The notes under the pieces: model-generated
Databases searched by the model: none
Told to the model about the DNA's origin: nothing
Seen by the model: only the letters and a program-made list of their open reading frames with translations
From: Pelomonas parva
GTDB taxonomy: Bacteria; Pseudomonadota; Gammaproteobacteria; Burkholderiales; Burkholderiaceae_C
Reading direction: 5' to 3'
Length of the DNA: 64,000 bases
NCBI RefSeq assembly: GCF_043555835.1
Contig: NZ_JBIGHV010000001.1
Coordinates: 884,621-948,620 of the forward strand
In this document: positions 52,132-60,045 of the stretch, in pieces
How positions within the stretch are numbered: the stretch's first letter is position 1
Layout: each line of letters starts with the position of its first letter
Position numbers and translations under genes: made by a program

Positions 52132-53478
52132 CTACTTGACCAGCAGCGTGTTGACCGCGTTCACGTCCTCGGCGCGCAGCTGGCCCGAGGCCTGGCGCAG
52201 CTTGAGGCTGTTGACGACCACGTCGTAGCGCGCCTTGGCCAGGTCGCGCTGGGTGGAGTAGAGCTGGGTCTGGGCGTTCAGCACGTCCAGGTTGACGCGC
52301 ACGCCGACCTTGTAGCCCAGCTGCGTGGCTTCCAGCGCCAGCTTGGTGGACGACTCGGCGGCCTCGTAGGCGGCCACCTGGGCCTTCAGCGACTGCACGC
52401 CGAAGAACGCGCGGCGCGTGGCCTCGGAGACGGCGCGGCGCGCGAAGTCGAGGTCGTTGCGGGCCTTGTCTTCCAGCACCAGGGTTTCCTTGATGCGGTT
52501 CTGCGTCAGGCCGCCGGTGTAGAGCGGGTAGCTCAGCGTCAGGCCGATGCTGGCCGTCTTGGACGTGCCCACGCCCGACGACTGCGCGGCAATGCCGGTC
52601 AGGTTGTTGTGCAGGTTCTGGCCGCCCAGCGTCGCGTTGGCGTCCAGCGTCGGCCGCTGGCCGGCACGGGCGATCTGCGTGTCCAGCTGCGCCACTTCCA
52701 GGCCCAGGCGGGCCTTGCGCACGACCGGGTGCTGCTCGTCGGCGGTGGCCACCCAGGTGTCGACATTGGTGCTGGGCAGGGCCGGCAGCGCCACCGGCTG
52801 GGCCAGGCCCTTGGGCTCGACGCCGACGCGGCCGACGAACTGATCCAGCGTCACGCGCTTGACGCGCAAGTCGTTGTCCGCCGCCAGCTCCTGGGCCACG
52901 GCCAGGTCGTATCGGGCCTGGGCTTCACGCGTGTCGGTGATGGTGGCCGTGCCGACTTCGAAGTTGCGCTTGGCCGAGGCCAGCTGCTCGGCGATGCCGG
53001 CCTTGTTGGCCTGCGAGGTGGTCAACGCATCCTTGGCCGCCAGCACATCGAAATAAGCCGTGGCCAGGCGCACGATGAGGTCTTGCTCGGCGCTCTCCAG
53101 GTCTGCCTGGGCGGCGGCGAGGCCGCGACGAGCCTTGTCGATGGTGGGCAGGTTGGCCGCGTTGTAGACCGAGTACCGGCCCTGCAGGCCCGCCGCCAGC
53201 GTGCGGTTGTTGACGCCGCCGCCGTTCGGCGGCTCCGAGCGCGCCTGGGTGGCGGAGGCCGACAGGCCCAGCGACGGCCGGGTCAGCGCCTCGGCCTGGG
53301 CCGCGCGGGCGGCAGCGGCCTCGGCGTTGGCGCGGGTCGACAGATAGGTCGCGTCATAGCCCCGCGCCGCGTCGTACAGCTCCTGCAGGCTCTGGGCCTG
53401 GGCCGCGCCGGCCAGCAGAAGGCTGGCGGCCAGGGCCAACGGTTGCAGGATCAGGCGTTGGGCTTTGACGAGGGGCAT
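52132..53478 (-). CDS. tolC: TolC family outer membrane efflux/secretion protein
   Basis: The 448-residue protein has a signal peptide (about residues 1-28, ending AQA) followed by QSLQELYDAARGYDATYLSTRANAEAAA, the usual TolC start. The two halves repeat: TAYFDVLAAKDALTTSQAN and NFEVGTATITDTREAQARYDLA in the first, then RAFFGVQSLKAQVAAYEAA and GYKVGVRVNLDVLNAQTQLYSTQRDLA in the second. Together these are the OEP repeats that form the trimeric channel-tunnel. It serves type I secretion or RND pumps encoded elsewhere. The ATG at 53478 follows AAGGAA. Confidence 0.95.
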   Translation of the reverse strand: MPLVKAQRLILQPLALAASLLLAGAAQAQSLQELYDAARGYDATYLSTRANAEAAAARAAQAEALTRPSLGLSASATQARSEPPNGGGVNNRTLAAGLQGRYSVYNAANLPTIDKARRGLAAAQADLESAEQDLIVRLATAYFDVLAAKDALTTSQANKAGIAEQLASAKRNFEVGTATITDTREAQARYDLAVAQELAADNDLRVKRVTLDQFVGRVGVEPKGLAQPVALPALPSTNVDTWVATADEQHPVVRKARLGLEVAQLDTQIARAGQRPTLDANATLGGQNLHNNLTGIAAQSSGVGTSKTASIGLTLSYPLYTGGLTQNRIKETLVLEDKARNDLDFARRAVSEATRRAFFGVQSLKAQVAAYEAAESSTKLALEATQLGYKVGVRVNLDVLNAQTQLYSTQRDLAKARYDVVVNSLKLRQASGQLRAEDVNAVNTLLVK

Positions 53479-53617
53479 GGGATTCCTTGGCTGGAGCAAT
53501 GTTTTAAGCAGCGGCCGGGGTTATAGACGCAAAGCCCGCCGGTGACTGAAGCCATGTGACGAGTTGCCCCTTGAAGGCGGCAAGCGGCATCTGGCGGCGA
53601 CGGGCGGCGTCCACGAG

Positions 53618-54271
53618 TCAGAAGCTGAACGCAGGCGCCTCGGCAAACCCGGGCAGGCGGCCGGCCACCGTGTCGAACAGCTCGACGCGGCGGAAATCAC
53701 TCGCGCCGGTGCGCGTGATGAGCACGGCGCGCATGACCGGCTCGCCACCAACGATGGCCGCCAGGCGGCCACCCACCTTGAGCTGGTTCAGCAGCGCCTG
53801 CGGCACCGAGGCGACCGAGCCCGACAGCAGGATGACGTCGAAGGGCTCCTCGGCGGCCAGACCGGCGGCGCCGTCCTGGTTCAGCACGCTGACGTTCAGC
53901 ACGCCGGCGCGGCGCAGATTGGCCGTGGCCTGGGCGGCCAGGCCGGTGTCGGCCTCGACGGCGATGACGCGCTGCGCCTTGTGGCCCAGCAGCGCGGCCA
54001 GGTGACCGGTGGCGGCGCCGATCTCCAGCACCTTCTCGTGGCGCTGCACCTTCAGCTCCTGCAGCAGCCGCGCCTCGACCTTGGGCGCCAGCATGCGGCG
54101 CGTGGCGGTCAGCGGCAGCTCGACGTCGACGAAGGCCTGGTGCCGGTGCGCCTCGGGCACGAAGTCCTCGCGGTGCACGACGTGCAGCAGTTCCAGCACG
54201 CTCGTGTCCAGCACGTCCCAGGGGCGGATCTGCTGCTCGACCATGTTGAAGCGGGCTTGTTCCAGGTTCAT
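53618..54271 (-). CDS. Protein-L-isoaspartate O-methyltransferase-like protein (diverged)
   Basis: The 217-residue protein has a Rossmann methyltransferase fold with FNMVEQQIRPWDVLD at the start, VLEIGAATGHLAALLG as the SAM-binding loop, RVIAVEADTGLAAQA and GGRLAAIVGG. PCMT enzymes normally have an ISxP-type substrate motif before the SAM loop; here that position reads LTATRRMLAP, so isoaspartyl repair activity is doubtful. Such PCMT-like genes often sit next to tolC in betaproteobacteria, as here. The start at 54271 follows GGAGA. Confidence 0.85.
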   Translation of the reverse strand: MNLEQARFNMVEQQIRPWDVLDTSVLELLHVVHREDFVPEAHRHQAFVDVELPLTATRRMLAPKVEARLLQELKVQRHEKVLEIGAATGHLAALLGHKAQRVIAVEADTGLAAQATANLRRAGVLNVSVLNQDGAAGLAAEEPFDVILLSGSVASVPQALLNQLKVGGRLAAIVGGEPVMRAVLITRTGASDFRRVELFDTVAGRLPGFAEAPAFSF

Positions 54272-54320
54272 CTTGTTCTCCGGGCGGGGTACGGCGGTAA
54301 AAACCAAAATTCTAGGTGCC

Positions 54321-54480
54321 AGAAGCTGCGAACAGGCCCGGCGCGACCGAGCAGACCGCCGCAGCGTCGCCAATCAAGGCGCAAAGCGGAGTCGTAGCTC
54401 GGCTACGGCGAGCATTTGCAACGCAGAGTGGCGGCGTTGCGGAGGAATGAGCGGGCGTGAGGAGCCTGTTCACAGCTTCT
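54321..54480. mobile_element. MITE-like element with 17-bp terminal inverted repeats
   Basis: Left end AGAAGCTGCGAACAGGC (54321-54337) and right end GCCTGTTCACAGCTTCT (54464-54480) match as inverted repeats at 16 of 17 positions. The 126 bp in between hold an inner hairpin GTAGC-TCG-GCTAC and no ORF. Its last base is the first base (minus strand: last base) of the TetR stop codon. It fills the gap between the PCMT-like and TetR genes. Confidence 0.65.
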
Positions 54481-55115
54481 CAAGCCAGCAGGCCGTGCAG
54501 CAGCAGCGACATCTGCGCGTCCAGCAACTCCTCGGCGCTCATCGTGCGGTGGCACAGACCCTGGTCGCCAAACGAGTGCTCCTGCAGCAGCATGTGCAGC
54601 ATGGGCGCGATCAGCAGGTGAACGGTCGCCTCGATGGGCACGGCGCGGAACTCGCCACTGCGCATGCCGCGCTCGATGAGGCCGCCGATGAGCCGCTGGG
54701 ACGGCTCGATGACCTCGTCGATGTAGAACGCGGCCAGCTCGGGGAAGTTGCGCGCCTCGATCATCATGATCTTGCAGACGCCACCCGCCTTGCCGTGGCC
54801 GACCTTGGCCCACCAAGCCTGCATCATCTGCCGCATCAGCCCGGCGATGGGGCCCTCGTGCTGCGCGGCCAGCGCGGCGGACTCGGCGATGTGCACCGAC
54901 AGGTTCTCCCGCACCATGGCTTTGAACAGCTCGTCCTTGCTCGGGTAGTAGCGGTACAGCGTGCCCTTGGCGACGCCGGCACGCGCGGCCACCTCCTCGC
55001 TGCGCGTCGCGGCAAAGCCCTTCTCGACGAACAACGCCAGCGCCGCGTCCAGCAGCTCCTGCGGACGGGCGTCCTTGCGGCGTTGACGGGGGGCGGCTGT
55101 GACCAAGGGCGGCAT
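54480..55115 (-). CDS. TetR/AcrR family transcriptional regulator
   Basis: The 211-residue protein has an N-terminal helix-turn-helix (ARPQELLDAALALFVEKGFAATRSEEVAARAGVAKGTLYRYYPSKDELFKAM). Its C-terminal ligand domain resembles the TetR_C_11/HEPN-rich type (GGVCKIMMIEARNFPELAAFYIDEVIEPSQRLIGGLIERGM). Members of this branch control efflux or fatty-acid-related genes, but no such target is adjacent. The start at 55115 lies 3 bp from a perfect palindrome, with no ribosome site; in-frame starts inside the palindrome (55136) are possible. Its stop codon abuts a MITE-like element. Confidence 0.88.
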   Translation of the reverse strand: MPPLVTAAPRQRRKDARPQELLDAALALFVEKGFAATRSEEVAARAGVAKGTLYRYYPSKDELFKAMVRENLSVHIAESAALAAQHEGPIAGLMRQMMQAWWAKVGHGKAGGVCKIMMIEARNFPELAAFYIDEVIEPSQRLIGGLIERGMRSGEFRAVPIEATVHLLIAPMLHMLLQEHSFGDQGLCHRTMSAEELLDAQMSLLLHGLLA

Positions 55116-55117
55116 AG

Positions 55118-55139
55118 TTAATGACCGAAGGGTCATTAA
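55118..55139. promoter_or_regulatory. TetR autoregulatory operator
   Basis: Perfect inverted repeat TTAATGACC-GAAG-GGTCATTAA (9-bp arms), directly upstream of the TetR ATG and about 105 bp before uppP on the other strand. Size and position are typical for a TetR-dimer operator; it could also influence uppP. Confidence 0.85.
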
Positions 55140-55243
55140 TGTAGCCACCGCGCCGGCCGGCGGCAAGCTCGGGCACGAGTTGTGCAACGGGGCCTCGCTA
55201 CACTGCGCCGCCCTTTGCATCCCTAGCCTTCGGAGCCTTTTAC

Positions 55244-56101
55244 GTGGACGTCATCCTGCTGATCAAAGCCGCCATCATGGGCATCGTCGAAGGGTTGACG
55301 GAATTCCTGCCGATCTCGTCCACGGGGCACCTGATCCTCGCCGGCTCGCTGCTGAACTTCGTCGGCGAGAAGGCCAAGGTGTTCGAGATCGCGGTGCAGA
55401 CGGGCGCGATGTTCGCCGTCGTCTGGGAGTACCGCGAGCGCCTGGCCAACACGGTCAGGGGCATCACCCACGAGCCGCAGGCGCAGCGCTTCGCGCTCAA
55501 TGTGCTGATCGCCTTCATCCCGGCCGTCGTGCTGGGGCTGGCCTTCGGCAAGTACATCAAGGCGCATCTGTTCCACCCGGTGCCGGTGGCGCTGGCCTTC
55601 ATCGTCGGCGGCTTCATCATCCTGTGGGTGGAGGCACGCCACAAACGCCTGTACGGAGCGATGGACATGCAGGGCGGCCGCAAGGCCCGCATCGAGACCG
55701 TCGACGACATGAAGCCGGTGGATGCGCTGAAGATCGGCCTGCTGCAATGCCTGGCCATGATCCCCGGCACCAGCCGCTCGGGCGCCACCATCATCGGCGG
55801 CGTCGTGCTGGGCATGTCACGCAAGGCGGCGGCGGAGTTCAGCTTCTACCTGGGCATCCCGACGCTGATGGGCGCCGGCGCCTACTCGGTGCTGAAGCAG
55901 CGCGACGCGCTGGACTGGGCCGATGTGCCGATGTTCGCCGTCGGCCTGGTGTTCGCGTTCTTCAGCGCGCTGCTGTGCATCCGCTGGCTGATCCGCTACG
56001 TGTCCAGCCACGACTTCAAGATCTTCGCGTACTACCGCATCGTCTTCGGCCTGGTCGTGCTGGCGACATGGTGGACGGGCACGGTCGTCTGGGCCGACTG
56101 A
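55244..56101 (+). CDS. uppP: Undecaprenyl-diphosphatase
   Basis: The 285-residue inner-membrane protein (BacA type) has about eight helices. The active-site motifs are EGLTEFLPISSTGHLIL (residues 16-32) and PGTSRSGATIIGG, with the catalytic Glu, Ser and Arg on the periplasmic side. It recycles undecaprenyl diphosphate to the monophosphate for cell-wall synthesis and gives bacitracin tolerance. The start is GTG at 55244 behind CGGAG. It is divergent from the TetR gene. Confidence 0.96.
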   Translation: MDVILLIKAAIMGIVEGLTEFLPISSTGHLILAGSLLNFVGEKAKVFEIAVQTGAMFAVVWEYRERLANTVRGITHEPQAQRFALNVLIAFIPAVVLGLAFGKYIKAHLFHPVPVALAFIVGGFIILWVEARHKRLYGAMDMQGGRKARIETVDDMKPVDALKIGLLQCLAMIPGTSRSGATIIGGVVLGMSRKAAAEFSFYLGIPTLMGAGAYSVLKQRDALDWADVPMFAVGLVFAFFSALLCIRWLIRYVSSHDFKIFAYYRIVFGLVVLATWWTGTVVWAD

Positions 56102-56156
56102 AGTGAAAGTGCCCCTCGCCCAGTCCCGCGCCGCTGAACGCGGGCGCGCCTAGTCG

Positions 56157-56201
56157 GTCCCCCGTGGGGACGGCGATGCTTGCGGCGTTGAGCCGCAAGC
56201 A
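56157..56201. repeat. Two intergenic hairpins before map
   Basis: GTCCCC-CGT-GGGGAC (56157-56171) is followed by TGCTTGCGGC-GTTGA-GCCGCAAGCA (56177-56201). The second has a perfect 10-bp stem. They lie in the 209-bp gap between uppP and map. No T-run follows, so a REP-like repeat is more likely than a simple terminator. Confidence 0.6.
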
Positions 56202-56310
56202 CATCGCCGAGTCGGGCCGGCTTGGGAGCGGCCCGGCGCTCGGCCCGAGTACCAGGCCCTACACGCCCAGGTCCCGCAGAGGCGGGATGGGCAACTGAGA
56301 TAATCCAGCC

Positions 56311-57132
56311 ATGGCCATCACGATCAAGACCGCTGCCGATGTCGAAGGCATGCGCATCGCCGGGCGCCTCGCCTCCGAAGTCCTGGACATGCTCACCGCG
56401 CATGTCAAACCCGGCATCACGACCAACGAACTGGACAAGCTCGCGCACGACCACATCGTCCACGTGCAGCAAGGCATCCCGGCGCCGCTGAACTACTGCC
56501 CGCCCGGCTACATCCCTTACCCGAAGTCCATCTGCACCTCGGTCAACCAGGTGGTCTGCCACGGCATCCCGAACGACAAGGCGCTGAAGAACGGCGACAT
56601 CGTCAACATCGACGTCACCGTCATCAAGGACGGCTGGCATGGCGACACGAGCCGCATGTTCGTCGTCGGGGAAGGCTCCATTGCGGCCAAGCGCCTGTGC
56701 GCCTTCACGTATGAAGCCATGTGGAAGGGCATCGCCAAGGTCAAGCCCGGCGCGCGCCTGGGCGACATCGGCCACGCCATCCAGACCTTCGCCGAGAACG
56801 CCGGCTTCTCCATCGTGCGCGAGTTCTGCGGCCACGGCATCGGCCGCGTCTTCCACGAGGACCCGCAGGTGCTGCACTACGGCCGCCCGGGCACGCTGGA
56901 CGAACTGGTGCCCGGCATGATGTTCACCATCGAGCCCATGATCAACGCCGGCCGCCGCGAGATCCGCGAGACCGGCGACGGCTGGACCATCGCCACCAAG
57001 GACCGGTCCCTCTCGGCCCAGTGGGAGCACACCATCCTCGTGACGGACACCGGCTACGAAGTCATGACGGTCTCCGCCGGCAGCCCGCCGCCGCCGGCAT
57101 TCATCACGCAGGCTGCTGCCGTTAGCGCCTGA
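56311..57132 (+). CDS. map: Methionine aminopeptidase, type I
   Basis: The 273-residue enzyme removes the initiator Met from new proteins. Metal ligands and active-site residues are visible: VCHGIPND (His), NIDVTV (Asp), DTSRMF (Asp), CGHGIGRVFHEDPQV (His), FTIEPMI (Glu) and QWEHTILV (Glu). The length and the N-terminal ITIKTAADVEGMRIAGRLA are normal for the family. glnD starts 1 bp after its stop, so both come from one transcript, an arrangement common in betaproteobacteria. Confidence 0.97.
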   Translation: MAITIKTAADVEGMRIAGRLASEVLDMLTAHVKPGITTNELDKLAHDHIVHVQQGIPAPLNYCPPGYIPYPKSICTSVNQVVCHGIPNDKALKNGDIVNIDVTVIKDGWHGDTSRMFVVGEGSIAAKRLCAFTYEAMWKGIAKVKPGARLGDIGHAIQTFAENAGFSIVREFCGHGIGRVFHEDPQVLHYGRPGTLDELVPGMMFTIEPMINAGRREIRETGDGWTIATKDRSLSAQWEHTILVTDTGYEVMTVSAGSPPPPAFITQAAAVSA

Positions 57133-57133
57133 C

Positions 57134-59722
57134 GTGGCGACGCTCGCCGATCTCCGCCAGCAGTTCAAGGCCGGCAAGCAGGCGCTGATCGACGGCTTCC
57201 TGGCCGAGCGCCCGACCCAGGCCGGCGCGCGCACGCTGCTGCGCCGCCTGGCCCGCCATGTCGACGACACGCTGCGCAGCCTGTGGGCGCAGGCCCGCAT
57301 GCCCGAAGGCGCCTGCCTGGCCGCCGTTGGCGGCTACGGCCGCGGCGAGCTGTTCCCGCATTCCGATGTCGACGTGCTCGTGCTGCTGCCCGACGGCGTC
57401 GAGACCCACCAGCCCGGCCCGGTCAAGGCCGCCATCGAGGGTTTCATCACGTCCTGCTGGGACGTGGGCCTGGAGATCGGCTCCTCGGTGCGCACGCTGG
57501 GCGAATGCCTGAGCGAGTCGGCGGGCGACGTGACAGTGCAGACGGCGCTGCTCGAAGCCCGCGCGCTGGCCGGTGACGAGAAGCTGTTCGAGCGCATGAC
57601 CGAGCGCTTCGCGCTGGCCATGGACGTGCGCGCCTTCTTCCGCGCCAAGATGCTGGAGGGCTCGCAGCGCCACACCAAGTTCGACGACACGCCGTATGCG
57701 CTGGAGCCCAACTGCAAGGAAAGTCCCGGTGGCCTGCGCGACCTGCAGATGCTGCTCTGGATCGCGCGCGCGGCCGGCCTGGGCCACACCTGGCGGGGCC
57801 TCGTCCAGCGCGGCCTCATCACGCCGTTCGAAGGCCGCCAACTGCAGCGCAACGAAGGCCAGCTCACGCTGATCCGCGCGCGGCTGCATGCCGTGGCCGG
57901 CCGGCGCGAGGACCGCCTCGTCTTCGACCTGCAGACCGCCGTGGCGCAGAGCTTCGGCTTCCAGAGCACCGGCTCGCAGCGCGCGTCGGAAGTGCTGATG
58001 CGCCGCTACTACTGGGCGGCCAAGGCCGTGTCGCAGTTGCATCAGATCCTGCTGCTGAACCTGGAGGAGCAGATCAGCGGCCCGGAGCAAAGCCAGCTGC
58101 GGCGCATCGACGGCCAGATCGACTTCCTGGACCGCGGCCGCATGCTGGAGGTGGCGACGGACGACCTCTATCTGCAGGACCCGCACGCCATCCTGCGCAC
58201 CTTCCTCGTCTACCAGCAGACGCCCGGCATCAAGGGCTTGTCGGCCAGCACGCTGCGGGCGCTGTACAACGCGCGCGGCCTCATGGACGCCGCCTGGCGC
58301 CGTGACCCGGTCAACCGCGCCACCTTCATGGCCATGCTGCGCGCGCCCGAGGGCCAGACGCATGCCTTCCGGCTGATGAACCAGACCTCCGTGCTGGGCC
58401 GCTACCTGTGGGTGTTCCGCGCCATCGTCGGGCAGATGCAACACGACCTCTTCCACGTCTACACCGTGGACCAGCACATCCTCATGGTGCTGCGCAACGT
58501 GCGGCGCTTCCTCGTGCCCGAGCACGCCCACGAGTACCCGTTCTGCTCCCAGCTCGCGGCGCAGTTCGACGCACCCGAGCTGCTCTACATCGCCGCCCTC
58601 TTCCACGACGTGGCCAAGGGCCGCGGCGGCGACCACTCCGAGCTGGGTGCCGTCGAGGTGCGGCGCTTCTGCCGCCAGCACGGCGTCGGCGCGGACGAGA
58701 CGGCGCTGTGCGTCTTCCTCGTCGAGCATCACCTGACGATGTCGCGCGTGGCGCAGAAGGAAGACCTGTCCGACCCCGACGTCATCGCCGCCTTCGCCGC
58801 CAAGGTCGGCAATGCGCGCAATCTCACGGCACTGTACCTGCTGACCGTGGCCGACATCCGCGGCACCAGCCCCAAGGTCTGGAACGCCTGGAAGGGCAAG
58901 CTGCTGGAGGACCTCTTCCGCATCACGCTGCGTGCGCTGGGCGGCGCGCCCATCAATCTCGACGCCGAGATCGAGGCCCGCAAGCAGGAGGCCAGGCAAG
59001 CCCTGGCCCTGCACTCCCAGCTGCCCGGCACCGAGGAGCCGCTGTGGAAGACGCTGGCCCTGAGCTACTTCGCGCGCCACGACGGCGCCGAGCTGGCCTG
59101 GCATGCGCGCTCGCTGTGGCGCCACGTCGAGACGCAGGCGCCCATCGTGCGCGCCCGGCCGTCGCCTATTGGCGAAGGCCTGCAGGTGTTGGTCTATGCG
59201 CCGGACCAGCCCGACCTGTTCGCCCGCATCTGCGGCTACTTCGACAGTGCCGGTTTCAGCATCCTCGACGCCAAGGTGCACACCACGCGCAAGGGCTATG
59301 CGCTGGACACCTTCCAGGCCATCCGCCCCGAGGCGGACGTGCACCACCGCGACCTCGTGCCCATGGTCGAGCAGAAACTCGCCGCCGTGCTGCTGGCCGG
59401 CGGCCCGCTGCCCGAGCCGCGCCGGGGACGGCTGTCGCGGCGCGTCAAGAGCTTCCCCTACTCGCCGCGCATCTCGCTGCGGCCTGACGAGCGCGCCACC
59501 GCCTGGCTGCTGACCATCTCCACCAGCGACCGCGCCGGCCTCCTGTATGCCATCGCCCGCGTGCTGGCGCGCCACCGCATCAACCTGCAACTGGCCAAGA
59601 TCTCGACGCTGGGCGAGCGAGTGGAGGACACCTTCCTCGTCGAAGGCCCGGCACTGCAGCAGAACAAGGCGCAGATCCAAATCGAAAGCGAACTGCTGGA
59701 CGCGGTATCGCTGCCGGCCTGA
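57134..59722 (+). CDS. glnD: [Protein-PII] uridylyltransferase / uridylyl-removing enzyme
   Basis: The 862-residue bifunctional nitrogen sensor adds UMP to PII when glutamine is low and removes it when glutamine is high. Domains in order are the nucleotidyltransferase with GGYGRGELFPHSDVDVLVL (about residues 58-76), the helical GlnD linker, the HD hydrolase with YIAALFHDVAKGRGGDHSELG (about residues 485-505), and two C-terminal ACT domains (about 690-770 and 795-860) that bind glutamine. It starts with GTG directly behind map and is probably translationally coupled to it. The length is normal. Confidence 0.97.
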   Translation: MATLADLRQQFKAGKQALIDGFLAERPTQAGARTLLRRLARHVDDTLRSLWAQARMPEGACLAAVGGYGRGELFPHSDVDVLVLLPDGVETHQPGPVKAAIEGFITSCWDVGLEIGSSVRTLGECLSESAGDVTVQTALLEARALAGDEKLFERMTERFALAMDVRAFFRAKMLEGSQRHTKFDDTPYALEPNCKESPGGLRDLQMLLWIARAAGLGHTWRGLVQRGLITPFEGRQLQRNEGQLTLIRARLHAVAGRREDRLVFDLQTAVAQSFGFQSTGSQRASEVLMRRYYWAAKAVSQLHQILLLNLEEQISGPEQSQLRRIDGQIDFLDRGRMLEVATDDLYLQDPHAILRTFLVYQQTPGIKGLSASTLRALYNARGLMDAAWRRDPVNRATFMAMLRAPEGQTHAFRLMNQTSVLGRYLWVFRAIVGQMQHDLFHVYTVDQHILMVLRNVRRFLVPEHAHEYPFCSQLAAQFDAPELLYIAALFHDVAKGRGGDHSELGAVEVRRFCRQHGVGADETALCVFLVEHHLTMSRVAQKEDLSDPDVIAAFAAKVGNARNLTALYLLTVADIRGTSPKVWNAWKGKLLEDLFRITLRALGGAPINLDAEIEARKQEARQALALHSQLPGTEEPLWKTLALSYFARHDGAELAWHARSLWRHVETQAPIVRARPSPIGEGLQVLVYAPDQPDLFARICGYFDSAGFSILDAKVHTTRKGYALDTFQAIRPEADVHHRDLVPMVEQKLAAVLLAGGPLPEPRRGRLSRRVKSFPYSPRISLRPDERATAWLLTISTSDRAGLLYAIARVLARHRINLQLAKISTLGERVEDTFLVEGPALQQNKAQIQIESELLDAVSLPA

Positions 59723-59782
59723 GCCACGCGCCGTCGCGACCGCTGGCCGCTTTCTTCGACGGCTATACTTTTTGCGTCGTGT

Positions 59783-59858
<76 letters not shown>

Positions 59859-59900
59859 ACCGATCATTCCAGACGGTTCCGCACCGTCCCATGAAATCCG

Positions 59901-59946
59901 AAAAGCCCTTGAGAATCAACGCTCTAGGGCTTTTTTCTTTTGCTTA
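59901..59946 (+). terminator. Rho-independent terminator of tRNA-Ala
   Basis: A stem AAAAGCCCT/AGGGCTTTT, with a 26-base loop that may pair further, is followed by a T-run (TTTTTTCTTT). It lies 42 bp after the tRNA. Confidence 0.8.
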
Positions 59947-59983
59947 CGGTCCCAGCACATCCCAGGAGATCCGAGATCACATT

Positions 59984-60040
59984 GCAGTAACTAACGCAGT
60001 AACTCGAAAATTTGGGCCTCCGAGCCCGAAAAGTTACTGC
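59984..60040. promoter_or_regulatory. Three GCAGTAACT repeats upstream of the integrase
   Basis: The 9-mer GCAGTAACT occurs at 59984-59992 and 59996-60004 in direct orientation, and inverted (AGTTACTGC) at 60032-60040, ending 5 bp before the integrase ATG. A small hairpin (GGGC-N6-GCCC, 60014-60027) lies between. They look like arm-type integrase sites or operator sites for autoregulation. Confidence 0.6.
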
Positions 60041-60045
60041 ATGCC

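Noticed and set aside
54271..54480. Simple terminator between TetR and PCMT-like genes
   Set aside because: The inverted arms are 126 bp apart with no T-run, so a MITE-like repeat explains them better.
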